From positions 6,882,001 through 6,946,000 of the forward strand of contig CM063114.1 in assembly GCA_031841125.1 (NCBI GenBank): DNA of 64,000 nucleotides, written 5' to 3'. A program made the position numbers and the translations under genes. Position 1 is the stretch's first letter. Each line of letters starts with the position of its first letter. Shown here one piece after another: positions 40,901-53,829 of the stretch. The notes beneath the pieces were generated by a model, which did not search any database, was not told where the DNA came from, and worked only from the letters and a program-made list of their open reading frames with translations. The stretch is from Acanthococcus lagerstroemiae. Lineage: Eukaryota; Arthropoda; Insecta; Hemiptera; Eriococcidae.

Positions 40901-43900
40901 AGAAGGGAAACAAAGAAAAATATGGCAACTGTAGAGGACTGTCAGTCACCAGTACCTTCAGTCGCCTCTATGGCAAGATTGTAAAAAGGAAAATCGAAGA
41001 GGAATAAGCAAACCTGCAAGCCGAGGAACAGGCCGGATTCCGTGCAGGGAGATCTACAATAGATCATTTGCATTTCCTAACACAGGTTGTCGAGAAGAAG
41101 GTAGCGTTAGGACAGCGGCAATACCTACATCTGTTATTTGTAGATCTAGAGAAAGCATAGGTACGATAGCCTTCCGATAACTGTGGGAAGCACCGGAAAA
41201 AACGAATATCAATGTTGTGCTAGTTAAAGCTTTGAAGCGGCTGTACACTGTGCAATGATACTGTTAGCTGCCTTAAAATGAGAAATAAACTATCAGCGAC
41301 CTTTAAACTAACTAAAGGACTGAGACAAGGTTGCTATATTTCACCAACCTTATTTAAGATATAAGTATGTAGAACAAGCACTAAAGGTGTGGAAAAATAA
41401 GTGTAAAAGTATGGGAATATGGAAGTAATAGATAGCTGCGCAGGATTCTTACGACCTGGAATGTATGACACAAAAACTGATAGAGGAATATCAAAAGCGG
41501 AGCCTCGTAGTGAATACATATAAAGAAAACCAAAAATATGTGTATTAGATGTGACCAGAAGGATATTGAATGGGGAACGGAAATGTCATCAAGAGTTGCC
41601 CAGAGTATAGATATTTTATCTGGGAGTAAGAATACTACCTACAGGATGGATCCATGGACCAGAATATAAGAGATTGGAATATCCAGGGTATTAAAGCAAC
41701 AGCGATGTTGAATTCATTTCTATGGGATCGGCAGATCAGCAAAGAAAACAAAAAAGGAATGTATGATACAAATATGAAAAGTATTGTGACGTACAGCAGT
41801 GAGATCTCGCCGTTAAAACAAAGGACACAGAATCTTCTTCGAGCGACAGAAATGGATTTCTGGAGAAGAATAACCAGACGGTCAAAGAAACTATCAGGAA
41901 GACAACAGAAGTACAGAATACACTGGTGGACGACATCAAAATCCGGGAGTTGATATGGTAAGGGCATGTCCGAAGAATGCCGAAAGAATGACGGCCAAGG
42001 AAGATCATTGAATGGTTTCCCAATGGATGAAGGAAGAGAGAATGTCCCAGGAAGAACTGGACCGCTGGGGTAGCAGAGGAAATACAGTTGCGGATACCGT
42101 AGGGTCTGTGGGTGGACCAAAGAAAATGGAGGATAGTCATCGGAAGGCGACACTCGCTGTAAACCGATTGCATAGATAGATGATATCCTTTAAAAGTTTC
42201 AGTAGTTATTCTGAACTCATTTTTGACAACGATTTGCTCTTCATTATTATTTAAGTACCTATTTCCGCTTCAAGAATGATCGAGTTATATTGGCTTACAT
42301 ACTTTTCTTTTTTTGTTTGTTTCTTTCTTCAAGAACAATAGGGCAATACATGAATCTAAACGAATTCAAATCGAGAAGGGCAATCTGCATTAGCGGTGAT
42401 CAAATTATATTGGCTTACTTACTTTTCTATTTTTTTCTTCTTTCTTTTTCTAAGAACAATAGTACAATAAAGGAATCCAACCGAACTCATATCATGGGGG
42501 ACAATCATCAGACGTTAATGATCGAAAATGTTAATCCAAAGCAAGATGATGGATTGTATAAATGCACAGCCAGTAATAGATTTAATAGCACATCAAAAGA
42601 GCAATATTTAAAATTTATACTACCGCCAGCAAAAGGTAAACTGATTTGATTTTTGATGAAATTAAACAAACAGTCTGCTTAGAATTTATGTTTTGTACAT
42701 GCATGGGCGTAGCCAGCAAGGGGCAAGATTTTGAAAAAAATTATGTTCCAGTGCTCACAAGATTATTTTCGAATATTTAAAAAGCCAACTGAATAAAATT
42801 CGCAGAAAATAGGATGTGCGTTGAGGCCTAGACGCTAGACAACGAAAATGTGTGACTGGCGCCATACTGATAGCAAAGCAGCGACTTTCACCTGCAGAAA
42901 TTCAACTTTTTTGCCCCCTCCGGGAAAAAGTTCTAGCTACGCCCATGTGTACATGGTAGGTAACCTAAATGGGAGCAGACATTAATGTAAGCTACTAAAG
43001 ATATCGATAGTCTAATTACACTACACAACAAACTGAGATTTTTTGGAAACCGCATGAAGGAAAATAGATGATTCTTAATGTATTTTTCACGCTGAATTCA
43101 AATATGATATTAAAAATGCTGAGTTAGCTAATCATTTTTTACGTTTGCTGGGAAATTTAATAGTGTATTATGAGAAATTGTTCTATGTTATGTGGCGACA
43201 CTGATGTTGTATTAAACTGATATTACCGATAAGCTTCGTCTGCGACGGTACTGAATAGAAAACTTCTGTGTTGTTCTCGGTCCCTCTGTGTTCCGTAAGT
43301 ATTATTCCAATTCAAGATTCAACAACAAGGCGTTGTGATTATCATGAATACTCGGGCATTGAACACATATTCATCAAATTTATTGTCGGAACACATTTAT
43401 CTAGTTCACTTACATTTCGTAAAAGAAACAATAAACTGTAATACCGGAATAAAAAGGCGTTATTTTTTCACTGAAGAGATCGCCTTCCTCAAAATTGTTG
43501 TTCCATCACTTCATCGTTAATGATAAAATCTTAGAATCAGTTGAAACTGTTTAGATCGTTCCGATACCAACACGTCAAAACACACGTTCACACGCGTCAC
43601 TGTGTTGGCGAGTTTGTTTTGTGATACATGCAGTGTGGCCACATTCACTAATATTTCTAACACGAGAGGGAAATTACGGGAAATAATTCAGAATGAATTT
43701 ACGAGAAAAGGAGAGCTAATTAAGAAAAACTAAAAGCGGCATTGAATTCAGTGTGAAAAATACTTCTAGAATCGGCTACTCTCGTTCTTGCGGTTTTTTG
43801 GCTGTTGGGTAGTGTTATAATTACTAATGCACAACTGCGATCTACGTGTTAATCTGATTTATCAAATGAATGAGGATCCGCAGTTGAACAGTAGCGTAAT

Positions 43901-46900
43901 AGCAAGTTCTCCGAGGGTTGGGGGGAATATTCCAAAATTTCGTATATATTGTAAAATAATAGCCGATCTACAAAATTTTGGCCAAATTTCAATTCTACGC
44001 AATCAAGAGAGAGAAAAGAAAGTCTTGTGTCAAAAGTATTGCAGTCACGCTGTAAAATTTCACTTTTCCCTGTCTCGGGGGGAAAGGAGAGGGTATTCCT
44101 ATATATTCCCCTTATTTATGCCACTGTAATTGGACGTCTCTTGCGGCTCACTAATTACAAGGGTTGTCCCAAGAAGACTGTCACCAACGCTCATACGAAC
44201 TAAGAACGCCACATATCGGGTATCCGAGCGCAAAGAGGTGAAGTACATAATAGTGTTTTTACCATATACAGCACACAGGGGCGTAGCGAATAGGGAGAGG
44301 GGGACTCCCACCATCAGTTTGCAGAGTTGGAAAAATCAACCAAACTTTTGGCAGTTGGCGAATCGAACAATCGCGAGTTTTTTTTTATTTAGCCTGTGAA
44401 ACAATAAAAAGAGTCGGCAAATCGCGTATCTCGATTGAAACATGTATGATAATAAAACTAGTCAAAATACGGGAGAATAATGTTGGCTTTTAGTATTTTA
44501 GCGGAAGTGGATTGCCGCACTGTAATATATCAATATTTTACTTTATTTTTTCATTACATTCATTGTTGCAGATTATTATCAATTCTGACTCTAACTAGCC
44601 GCCAAATATAAAAATGTAAGAGGAGATTTGAAGGGATCCGGGCAATTAGACGCGGACGATTGGGCGCGGCCGATTGGGCGCGGCCGATTGGCCGCAGAGA
44701 ATGAGGCGCGAACCAACTGGATGCGATGGAAATTCAGGCGCGAGAGAGACGACTGGGCACGAAACCTGGTTTCAATATTGATTTTCTTTTTTGAATTCTT
44801 ATCTGTATTTCCCACTACATCTGTGGGGGGTTGTCTGTTCCATTAAGTGCCCATAGAGCTTCAAAGTACTTCTGATTTCAACCCAAGGATCGCAGCACGC
44901 ACATGTGCTGGCGAGCGATCCATGCAAAACATCCTAACTACAAAGTGACAGGAAAAGCGTTTGATAAGAATCTGTTAGGATGTTTTGCTTTGTCTTTCCC
45001 ATGGACTTAGGATGTGCGCAACATCAATCCTCATTTTCTCAGCTTAGGCATAACTGAGCACCAAAATTTGTACATGGACATATGTATGAAGCTTCAGACA
45101 ATTGGTTGAGCACCTATTTTGCCCTGCCCATCCCTTTCACCTAGCTGAAACAGTTTTTTTGTTTCTCCTGTAAACTTTTGACGTTGATGCATAGGATGTG
45201 TTGAACTTCACGCCTTCAAATGATCATGAGAGTACAACGTATCCGTACAATCGTGCAGGAATATGATTCACGTACCACACTCGAATTTCTTCGTGCCATT
45301 GCTCATAATCTGTGATATACTGAACTGCGTTCTTCATGCCTCATTTTCCCGTTTGTATTCATCTTATATTCTAAATTTATTTGTCTTTTACTCATTTGAT
45401 ATTTTATACATTTAATATACCGAGTACTTCGTTTTTTGTGTTAGGCGCCTAATTTTGCTATGACGCCCAATCATCTTTTCGCCTACTTGACACCCTCCCT
45501 CTTTTCGCCAAATTGTCCGCGTCTAATCGGCCGCGCCTAATTGACACTAACCCAATTTGAAATGAAAATTCTGTTTACAAGAAAACAGGACCAGTTTTCT
45601 ATTCAATTTACAAGAGCTAACTGCCCAAGAATCTCCGTAACTAATTTAGTTTTAAAATCCCTGTAAAATGATACCTGTATTGCTTCTCAAAGTGGGGTGG
45701 GGTACACATTTTGTCACGGGCTACACCTACCTCTCCTGGCCTCACTCAAGTTGGAAATTCTACTAACATCTCCCCTCCCAGTGCTAGTCCCTTCGCTACG
45801 CCTCTGACAGCACAAGTTTCGCAGGTTTTCGTTCAGTAGATTTGCCGATTGAGCGCGTGGAGCAAAAGTAGTTTATGTACCGCCTAAGGGTTTTTTAAAC
45901 GTCGTATATTTAGCGGAGAAGGGGGGGGGCAACATATAAAATCTATTTTGAATCACTATAATCATCATTTCGAATCTATCGATCTTTCTCGAAATAACAA
46001 CCGTTATTATTAATGCACTCTGGTATTCGTTCAGGCCATTTCGTTATGATAGTTTTGGCGAATTCTTCTTTTGGCTCGCTCTTGAGAAACTGTTGGACCG
46101 CTTTAGAGTTTCGCCCTTGACGATCCTCGTGTGTCGTCCGTCGATTCGACATTATTATCAAAAAATAAAAACATAATTCAGGTCGCCTATTTTTGTGCTT
46201 ATGAGTATAATACTCGTAGTTTTCATTTCGACGTTTTGAATGTACGCACTAATGTTCTGAATACATATAGAAGATTCTGACGAACTAGAAATAACTGTCG
46301 AACCAAAAGATATCGTGGTCTATGATGACATCAACCTAACTTGTATAGCCTCGAAGTATTACGAAAATGGAACGTGGTCTTACAGTGAAAATGGCACCGA
46401 TTTCGTTCCCATAAAGCACGGAGGTTAGAAAAAAATAGTTAATCCTGCACGTTTATATCCGTTTTTCTTTGTCATTCGACCCTTTTGGCACTGAGACATG
46501 CTAATGTTTAAAGTATAATAATATTTTCTTGTTCATAGATCCCGGTCTGAGCCTGGAAAATGAGGCAGACGAATCTTCGCGCAAGTTCAGACTGAAAATC
46601 TCCAATGCGAACAAAAATCACAACGGATACTATAGATGTCAAGTAAGGCGGTTTCAAAATATGACTGCGGAAAATAAAAGTTCTATAAAAAATGATACCA
46701 TTATTAAAGGTAGGTACCTACTTATATTTTAACTTTGTTATTGTTCTGCTCTAGCTGAGAATTTTTTATGAGAGCCTTCTCCCCTTCTTTTGATAAGAAC
46801 TACCGGACTGGTATATTTCTTCAGTTTTCCTCTTGAATATCATTTTCTGTGCTATCGCTCATTTTCAACATCAACCCCTCCTCTGTCGAATGAGCTACGG

Positions 46901-49900
46901 TCGTGTACGCCTTTCAACGCACTAGATCTATAATCAAACGGCAAGAATGTTCTCATCATCTGTTTTTTTAGTACGAGAGGTTGCAGAAATTAAGCTGATG
47001 ACAGACTTCGAAGAGCCCAATCGAACTCTAACAGAGGATAATGAGAATGTAACGCTACACTGCAACGTTACAGGGTGGCCAACCCCTGAAATTACGTGGT
47101 ACTTGGTGAGTTATGGTAATAGGTATTTTCAAACTGTTGCTCCAAAAACACGAATTTTTTCACTCCAAACAGACACAGAATGTGACTCTTTTTGATACCC
47201 GTGCTTATTTTTTATTGTTATTTATTTATTCATTGTCCAGTTCGGCCTCATTTTTGCACTGGTTCATAAATCTGTATCAGTTACCAACGCGAGACTCAAC
47301 ATTGATCAAATATTCTAGATTCTGGTTGCCTAATAAATGTAGAAGGTTCCTTGTATTTCTTGATACACATGTGCCACTAGGCACACTTGTAGTTTGAGCC
47401 TTAAAAAATATTTTGAGAATTGTTCCGAATCTCGGACACCACATCGTGCCCCTTGTCCTCTGAAAGGTTATAAGTAGAGACGGATTCTTCGGCATTAGAA
47501 AATAGGAAATTCGGCAGCAACATCTGCAGAATTCGGCATTTTCGGCATTTAAAAAAACATCGTTTTTTCCCCACAAAATAATCTGATAAATCAAAATTTT
47601 TAATGAAAATCACAAAAGATTCTGATTAAGTATACATAATGATAAGATGTTTTGCTAAATTTTGCTGAGTGAATTGATGGCGCTGCATAATATTAATTTG
47701 TAAGCTGAGAATGAGCGCTCTGAATCAACAGATACTAGCGGAGCAAAATTATATACAGACAGCACCTGTGAAACCGTGCTAGTTATTTGGTAAGAAGTGT
47801 CACTGAAAGAAATACTCAATTCTCCAAGTAACGCGAACCCTTCATTTTTTGAAAAAACTTGTTCTGATTTTTTTTGAAGTAGGTTTATCCTCGAGCCTGT
47901 GGAATGATCTGAATTTTTCGACGCACTTCTTCTATGATCTCGATTTGATCGTGTAAAGACAAACCTCGCGTTTCCAATTTCTTAATCTTCCCCGCTACCA
48001 GTCCCTCCTGCACCACGGCCATTTCTCTCTTAGGTCCCCTCTCTCACCAAGGACTTTCTCCTCCACCAGGTCCTCTTACTCCCGCCCCACCCAGAGCCTT
48101 CATCTCCGTCCACAGCCCACGCCCCACGGGGGCCCTCCTCCCCCTTCAGGAGCTCCTTTCTTAACCATGAACCCCCTCCTGAGGGTAGGCTATCCCTGGA
48201 AAACTGAGCAATTAAGGGGCAGGGCAGGCAACCCGCAGCGATTTGTGATCTTGAAGATTATGGGTAATTATGTCTTTTTATGTCTTATTATGTCGGTAAT
48301 GTCTTGAAACTTGGAGATCTTTCATATTAGAACAGATTATGTCCTTGAAAGTAGCTGATCTGCCCCTGCAATTTTTCTAATTTTTAGGTAGGCACTAGGG
48401 GGCTTCGCCCCCCGGCCGCTTCGCGGCCCAACCCCCCCGACGTCACTCGCTTTGCTCGTGCCGGCCTTACTCGGTGCTTCGCGCCTCGTCCAGCCGCCAC
48501 AGTCCTCAGTGTTTGGTCTGAAATTTTTGTTCCTGAGTTGAGGGTAGCTTTGTGCTTCTTTTGCTCCCCCTCTATCAGCGGTCTTCAGTCTTCCACCATG
48601 AACCCCCTTCCATCCTTTCTTCATCACGAGCCGCCTTCTCCTCCACCACGACCCCCTCGTTGACCATGATTGCTCTCCGCCTCCACGGTCACACCACAAC
48701 AGTCGCAGCCCTCCTCAGCCACAAACTCCTCCCCCACAATGTCCATAGTCCTCCACTCAGTCTCCTCCAATCACCCACTTAGGAGCTGCCTCCTCTACCA
48801 TGAGTACCTCTTACACCCCCGGGCCTTTTCTACCAAAATTTTACTGCTCCTCTAGGATCTTCACCCACCACTACCTCCTCCTTCCTCATTGGCCACCCTC
48901 TCCTACCAAGGATTTCCTCCGCCACGAGGATCTCTCACCCACCACTGCCCCCTGGGCTTCATCTCCCGTCAGAGCCCCTGTCCTCACTATGGCCCTCCAA
49001 CCCCCTTGAAGATCCCTGACCATCCACCCAGGAGCTCTCACAACCATGACCACCCCTCTCCCGAGCGCCCTTCCCCCTCAAGACCCCACCCCGCCACCAG
49101 CCCCTCCCGCACCACGGCCATTTCTCTCCAAGGTCCCCTCTCTTACCAAGGACTTTCTCCTCCACCAGGCCCTCTTACTCCCGTGCCACCCAGGGCCTTC
49201 ATCTTCGTCCACAGCCCACGCCCCCACATGGGCCCTCCTCCCCCTTCAGGAGCTCCCTTCTCAACCATGAACCCCCTCCTGAGGGCAGGTTACCCCTGGA
49301 GAATTGATTTGGCCACTTTTCTTATTTTTACAGCATATTGACTTAAATACATGCTGCACACTGCAAGTTTGAAGCAGGTTTGATCTATGGGCGCCAGCGC
49401 TGTTAAGTGCCCTCGCACTGCTATTTCCAACAAGCAAAGTTATATATATATATATATTATATATTTGTTTTTCAGTTATATTTGAGTTGTTTATTATTTG
49501 AGTCAAGCATATGTGTTTCATAAGCCCCACACCACGTGTCACATAGATTTACAGACAAACTATCATCAGAATCAAATTCTACGACCTTAACACCTCCACA
49601 GCTGACAATTCCGTAATTCGAGCCAATAAAAGGGGCAAAAAATTATAGGTAGTAAAAAGTCATTTATAATGCTAAAAAACACAGAAAAACACAAATTTCA
49701 AGATGCGGTATCTTAGAGAAGAAGGGGAAAGTAAGAAAAAATCCAGAATTGGTAGATAGGGATATATGTGTAGAAATGGGACTGAGAGAGATTCGCGTCC
49801 CTTGGGTTCACTGAGATTGGTAAGACCGCCCAAATGTCAGAAATTCTAAGTTTATCCCCGTAAGGTTTTGCAATACGACTTACAGTTGAGAAGTTTCGCG

Positions 49901-52900
49901 AAAAGAATAAGGAAGGGGACGCTTATAACCCCCTGGAGGGCTCGATATAAGAATCCAGGGTTCGCATCATTTCTTTAAGTATTTTCCTCAAGGTCTTAAC
50001 TGCAAATGTATCAAGTGGCACCTTTGTGTCACAAAATACAGGGTTCTCTCGACTAGTAACCCGACTGAAAATCGTGTATCTTATGCCCTAGTTTAGAAAA
50101 ATAATGTTTCGCACATATGCCCAAAGGCTTTTAGGACTAGCGTGATTTTAGGCTTTACTTTAGTTCTCAAATTTATTGTCAAGGATGATCCTTGTAAAAC
50201 ATAGAGAACAAAAAGATTCAGATTATCGCTAGGTACCTATACCTAATACAGATTGAAGCTGTAGCGTCAAATCAAATTAACATTCTATTAATGTGTTCAT
50301 AATTACCTACTTCTGCATTAGCGGTGATCAAATTATATTGGCTTACTTACTTTTCTATTTTTTTCTTCTTTCTTTTTCTAAGAACAATAGTACAATAAAG
50401 GAATCCAACCGAACCCATATCATGGGAGACAATCATCAGACGTTAATGATCGAACATGTTAATCCAAAGCAAGATGATGGATTGTATAAATGCAAAGCCA
50501 GTAATGCATTTAATAGCACATCAAAAGAGCAATATTTAAGATTTATACTACCGCCAGCAAAAGGTAAACTGATTTGATTTTTGACGAAATTAGACGAACA
50601 ATCTACCTAGAGTTTATGCATTGTACATGGTAAGTAACTTGAATTATTGTAAAATAATGGCCGATCTACAAACTCTTGGTAAAATTTCAATTCGACGCAA
50701 CCGAAAGGGAGAAAAGAAAGTCTTGAGTCTTAAACTCTAAAGTGTTGCAGACAATCTTTTAAATTTCACTTATCCCTGGCTCGGGGGTGTATTCCCTCGT
50801 AATTGGACGTTTCCTGTAGCTCACTATTTAGATCATCTTTCCTGGCAGTCTGTAAGAAATAGCTACAAATAATGTATTATTGCTGGTAGGAAATTCTATC
50901 GAATTTTATCGAGAGCTATACACCTGACATTGAAATCAAGAAGAGTAAATCTATAGTTCTAGTGAAACTAGTCCGCTACATATATATATATATATATATA
51001 TGAGAAGTTATCTGTCAAAAGGGCCCCTGACGAATAGGATTCCTATTCGTCAGGGGCCCTTTTGACAGATAACTCCTCATGTATCAAATGATAATATGCG
51101 TTAAATCATCTTAAAAATCATTGAGGAGGTGAAACTGGGCGTCGGACCCCCAACTATCAACTACCTTTATCTATGTGTTCCTATTATTGAATTATAGATA
51201 TCAACAATGCAAGTACAAACATAGCCGGGAGCATCATTGTGTGGGGTGCAATAATAATAATAATTATTATCTCAGGAATATGCTTAGCGTTACTGGCTCG
51301 GAAAATTCAAAAGGAAAAGGTAGATGCTTTGATTATTCTATTAAAATATTATTTATGTAAGTATAATTAGTTATAGAGGGTGTCCAGGGTCTTCTGTGTT
51401 ACATTTTTGCTGTTTTAATATTTTCTAATTTTACAAATGTTGGTGTCACTTAGGGTGAGAATAAGCCAAGCAATAACTGAGTGGTTCTACCATGATTTAT
51501 TAGCCTCTCTACTGTGCACATCACAGACACAACGTGTGAGGCAACATTCTTGAGATAACAAGCCTCGCTCTCCCCTGTGTCCTTTGAGAGGTCTGGAGTG
51601 TAGAGATTAGTGCGCCTTTCTTTGGAGTGGGTATCCTCACTTTTGTGAAAACATGTGACCACATCTCTATATGAGTAATCTGTCGAAGGATATAGGTTGA
51701 TATGTCACACAGGCAAATGGGAAGGTTCTCATCCTGAACCGATGGCTCACCCTCTTGATATGTGTAAGGTTACTTATGTTATAATATTCGTCCATGTCTC
51801 TTATCGTCAGTCAGATACTTCCAGTCAGTCTGTCTGTGTGCGTACACCTGCGTCTTCCTGTCTTGTCTATTTATCCATGTAAATGCTTGAGTTTTTCCTG
51901 GCGACGGAAAGGGGATCTGTATATGGAATCTAGTTCTTCGCATTGACTTTGATATCGAATGCACATTTTTTCCTGTTTGAATTATGTGTAGTAGGTTGCT
52001 TCAAAGATATTTCAGATTTGGTCAATTGAATTAAAAATAATCTTAAGCAAAGAATATCTATCTTAGCTAAACTTATGAAAATCTAATTACGTGAGACCTA
52101 GGTCTAGTACCTATTCGATGTTGCTTTATGTCGGATCTTATCTATTGTAAGCCTATCCACCTATTACATCTTACTATTTAAGGGACGGTTATGTAGGTCC
52201 CTGTAATAACGAACTAGGGTATATTCGTAATATAAAGTGTAATATATAGTACCTATTGACCTCATTAATATATACAGGTATCTTAAATATTATAGAAACT
52301 CCCCGAAGAAAAATTAGCGGATGATGGTTTCGTAAATTTCGAAAAGGGTGCTGCAGGTAGCCTGAATCCGGAGCTGAACATTCAAGCCCAAGCAGACCTT
52401 CTTCCGTACGACCGTAGGTTTGAATTGCCCCAGGAAAATTTGAAATTTGGTTAGAAACATTATTCCCTGTCTTTTGACCACATATCTTCATATTACAATA
52501 AGAGAATATACAATTTTCGAACTAATTGTTCATGTATTTGAAGGAAAACAACTGGGATCCGGAGCATTCGGCATGGTCATGAGGGCTGAAGCGATTGGCT
52601 TAAGACCCAAGAACGAGATTACAGTGGTTGCAGTTAAAATGGTACAACAGGGAGCTGATTTATTTCAGGTGAAAGCTTTGGCCTCTGAACTGAAAATAAT
52701 GATATATCTTGGCCAACACGTGAATGTTGTCAATTTACTGGGCGCCTGTACTCGAAATATTGACAAACGTGAGTAGCAGAACCCAGTTTTTATTCTTTTC
52801 TTGAAAGATAAACGCTCGATGAAGTAAATCTGCTAGCATGTAGACATTTTACTTGAAGCGTGTCGTGACTGCTTTGGAGCTAAGTGTGGAGAAAAACTGT

Positions 52901-53798
52901 ATGATTGTTTGTGGCGTCTGCGTCTGATTATTAAATTTGGTCGACATTTTGCAGGACAATTGTGTGTAATAGTAGAATATTGTAAATACGGAAATCTTCG
53001 CGACTTTCTCCTAAAGAACAGACATAATTTCATTAATCAACTTGATCGAAAGACAGACCAAATTGATTCTTCAATTACCGATTTTAGTGGGTGAGTTTTC
53101 ATCTTATATTGATAGTTACCTATCTATCTTGCTATACTCACATTTGCGGGCTGATAGTAAGAGTGGGGGGTGGGTATTCAGACCCCCGCCCCGTGGCTAC
53201 GCCTCTGATGTGTTCATCAAAATGCCTGAAGTTCGGCAAGATTTAAATACTGAAGATCCTCTTGCAGTTGAGTAATAAATTATGGCGCCTGCCTTTTATA
53301 TCATATCTGTTATCTGATTAAAAAGAGTTTCTGATAATTTGAATTATTTGTTTGGCTCGCTTTTTGTCCTCAGTTATAAAAATAGTGAGGATGTTCCAAC
53401 CACAACGAATGATAATTTCGTTGACGGATTGAAAATTAGTAAGTATTAATCAACCCTACTGTTTAATTTCTGATTAAATCACACAGCGCACTATCATCCA
53501 TACATAGCAAAATGTAGGTACTGACCAAGATTATTAGACTTCTTAGATATAGACAATACAACTTCATTTCCTGTTCTCATCGTTTCGCAGATTCGACCGG
53601 GTATATCATCACTAAAGATTCAAATGCAGATAAGGAGGATTCGAATAACTGCCAGGATGATTATGAAGATCGAACAATCATGCCGCCAATAAAAACCACT
53701 GATCTAGTTTGTTGGTCATTTCAAATTGCTCGTGGCATGGAATTCTTAGCTGGTCGTAATGTAGGTACATGTTTGAATGACCGACAACGTATAACGTC

Positions 53799-53829
<31 letters not shown>

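Noticed and set aside
41635..42153. 172-codon minus-strand open frame
   Set aside because: Antisense to the LINE reverse-transcriptase remnant at 40420-42180, whose plus-strand motifs are clear.
48889..49341. 150-codon Pro-rich open frame
   Set aside because: A by-product of pyrimidine-rich repetitive DNA; no domain, and several overlapping frames look alike.
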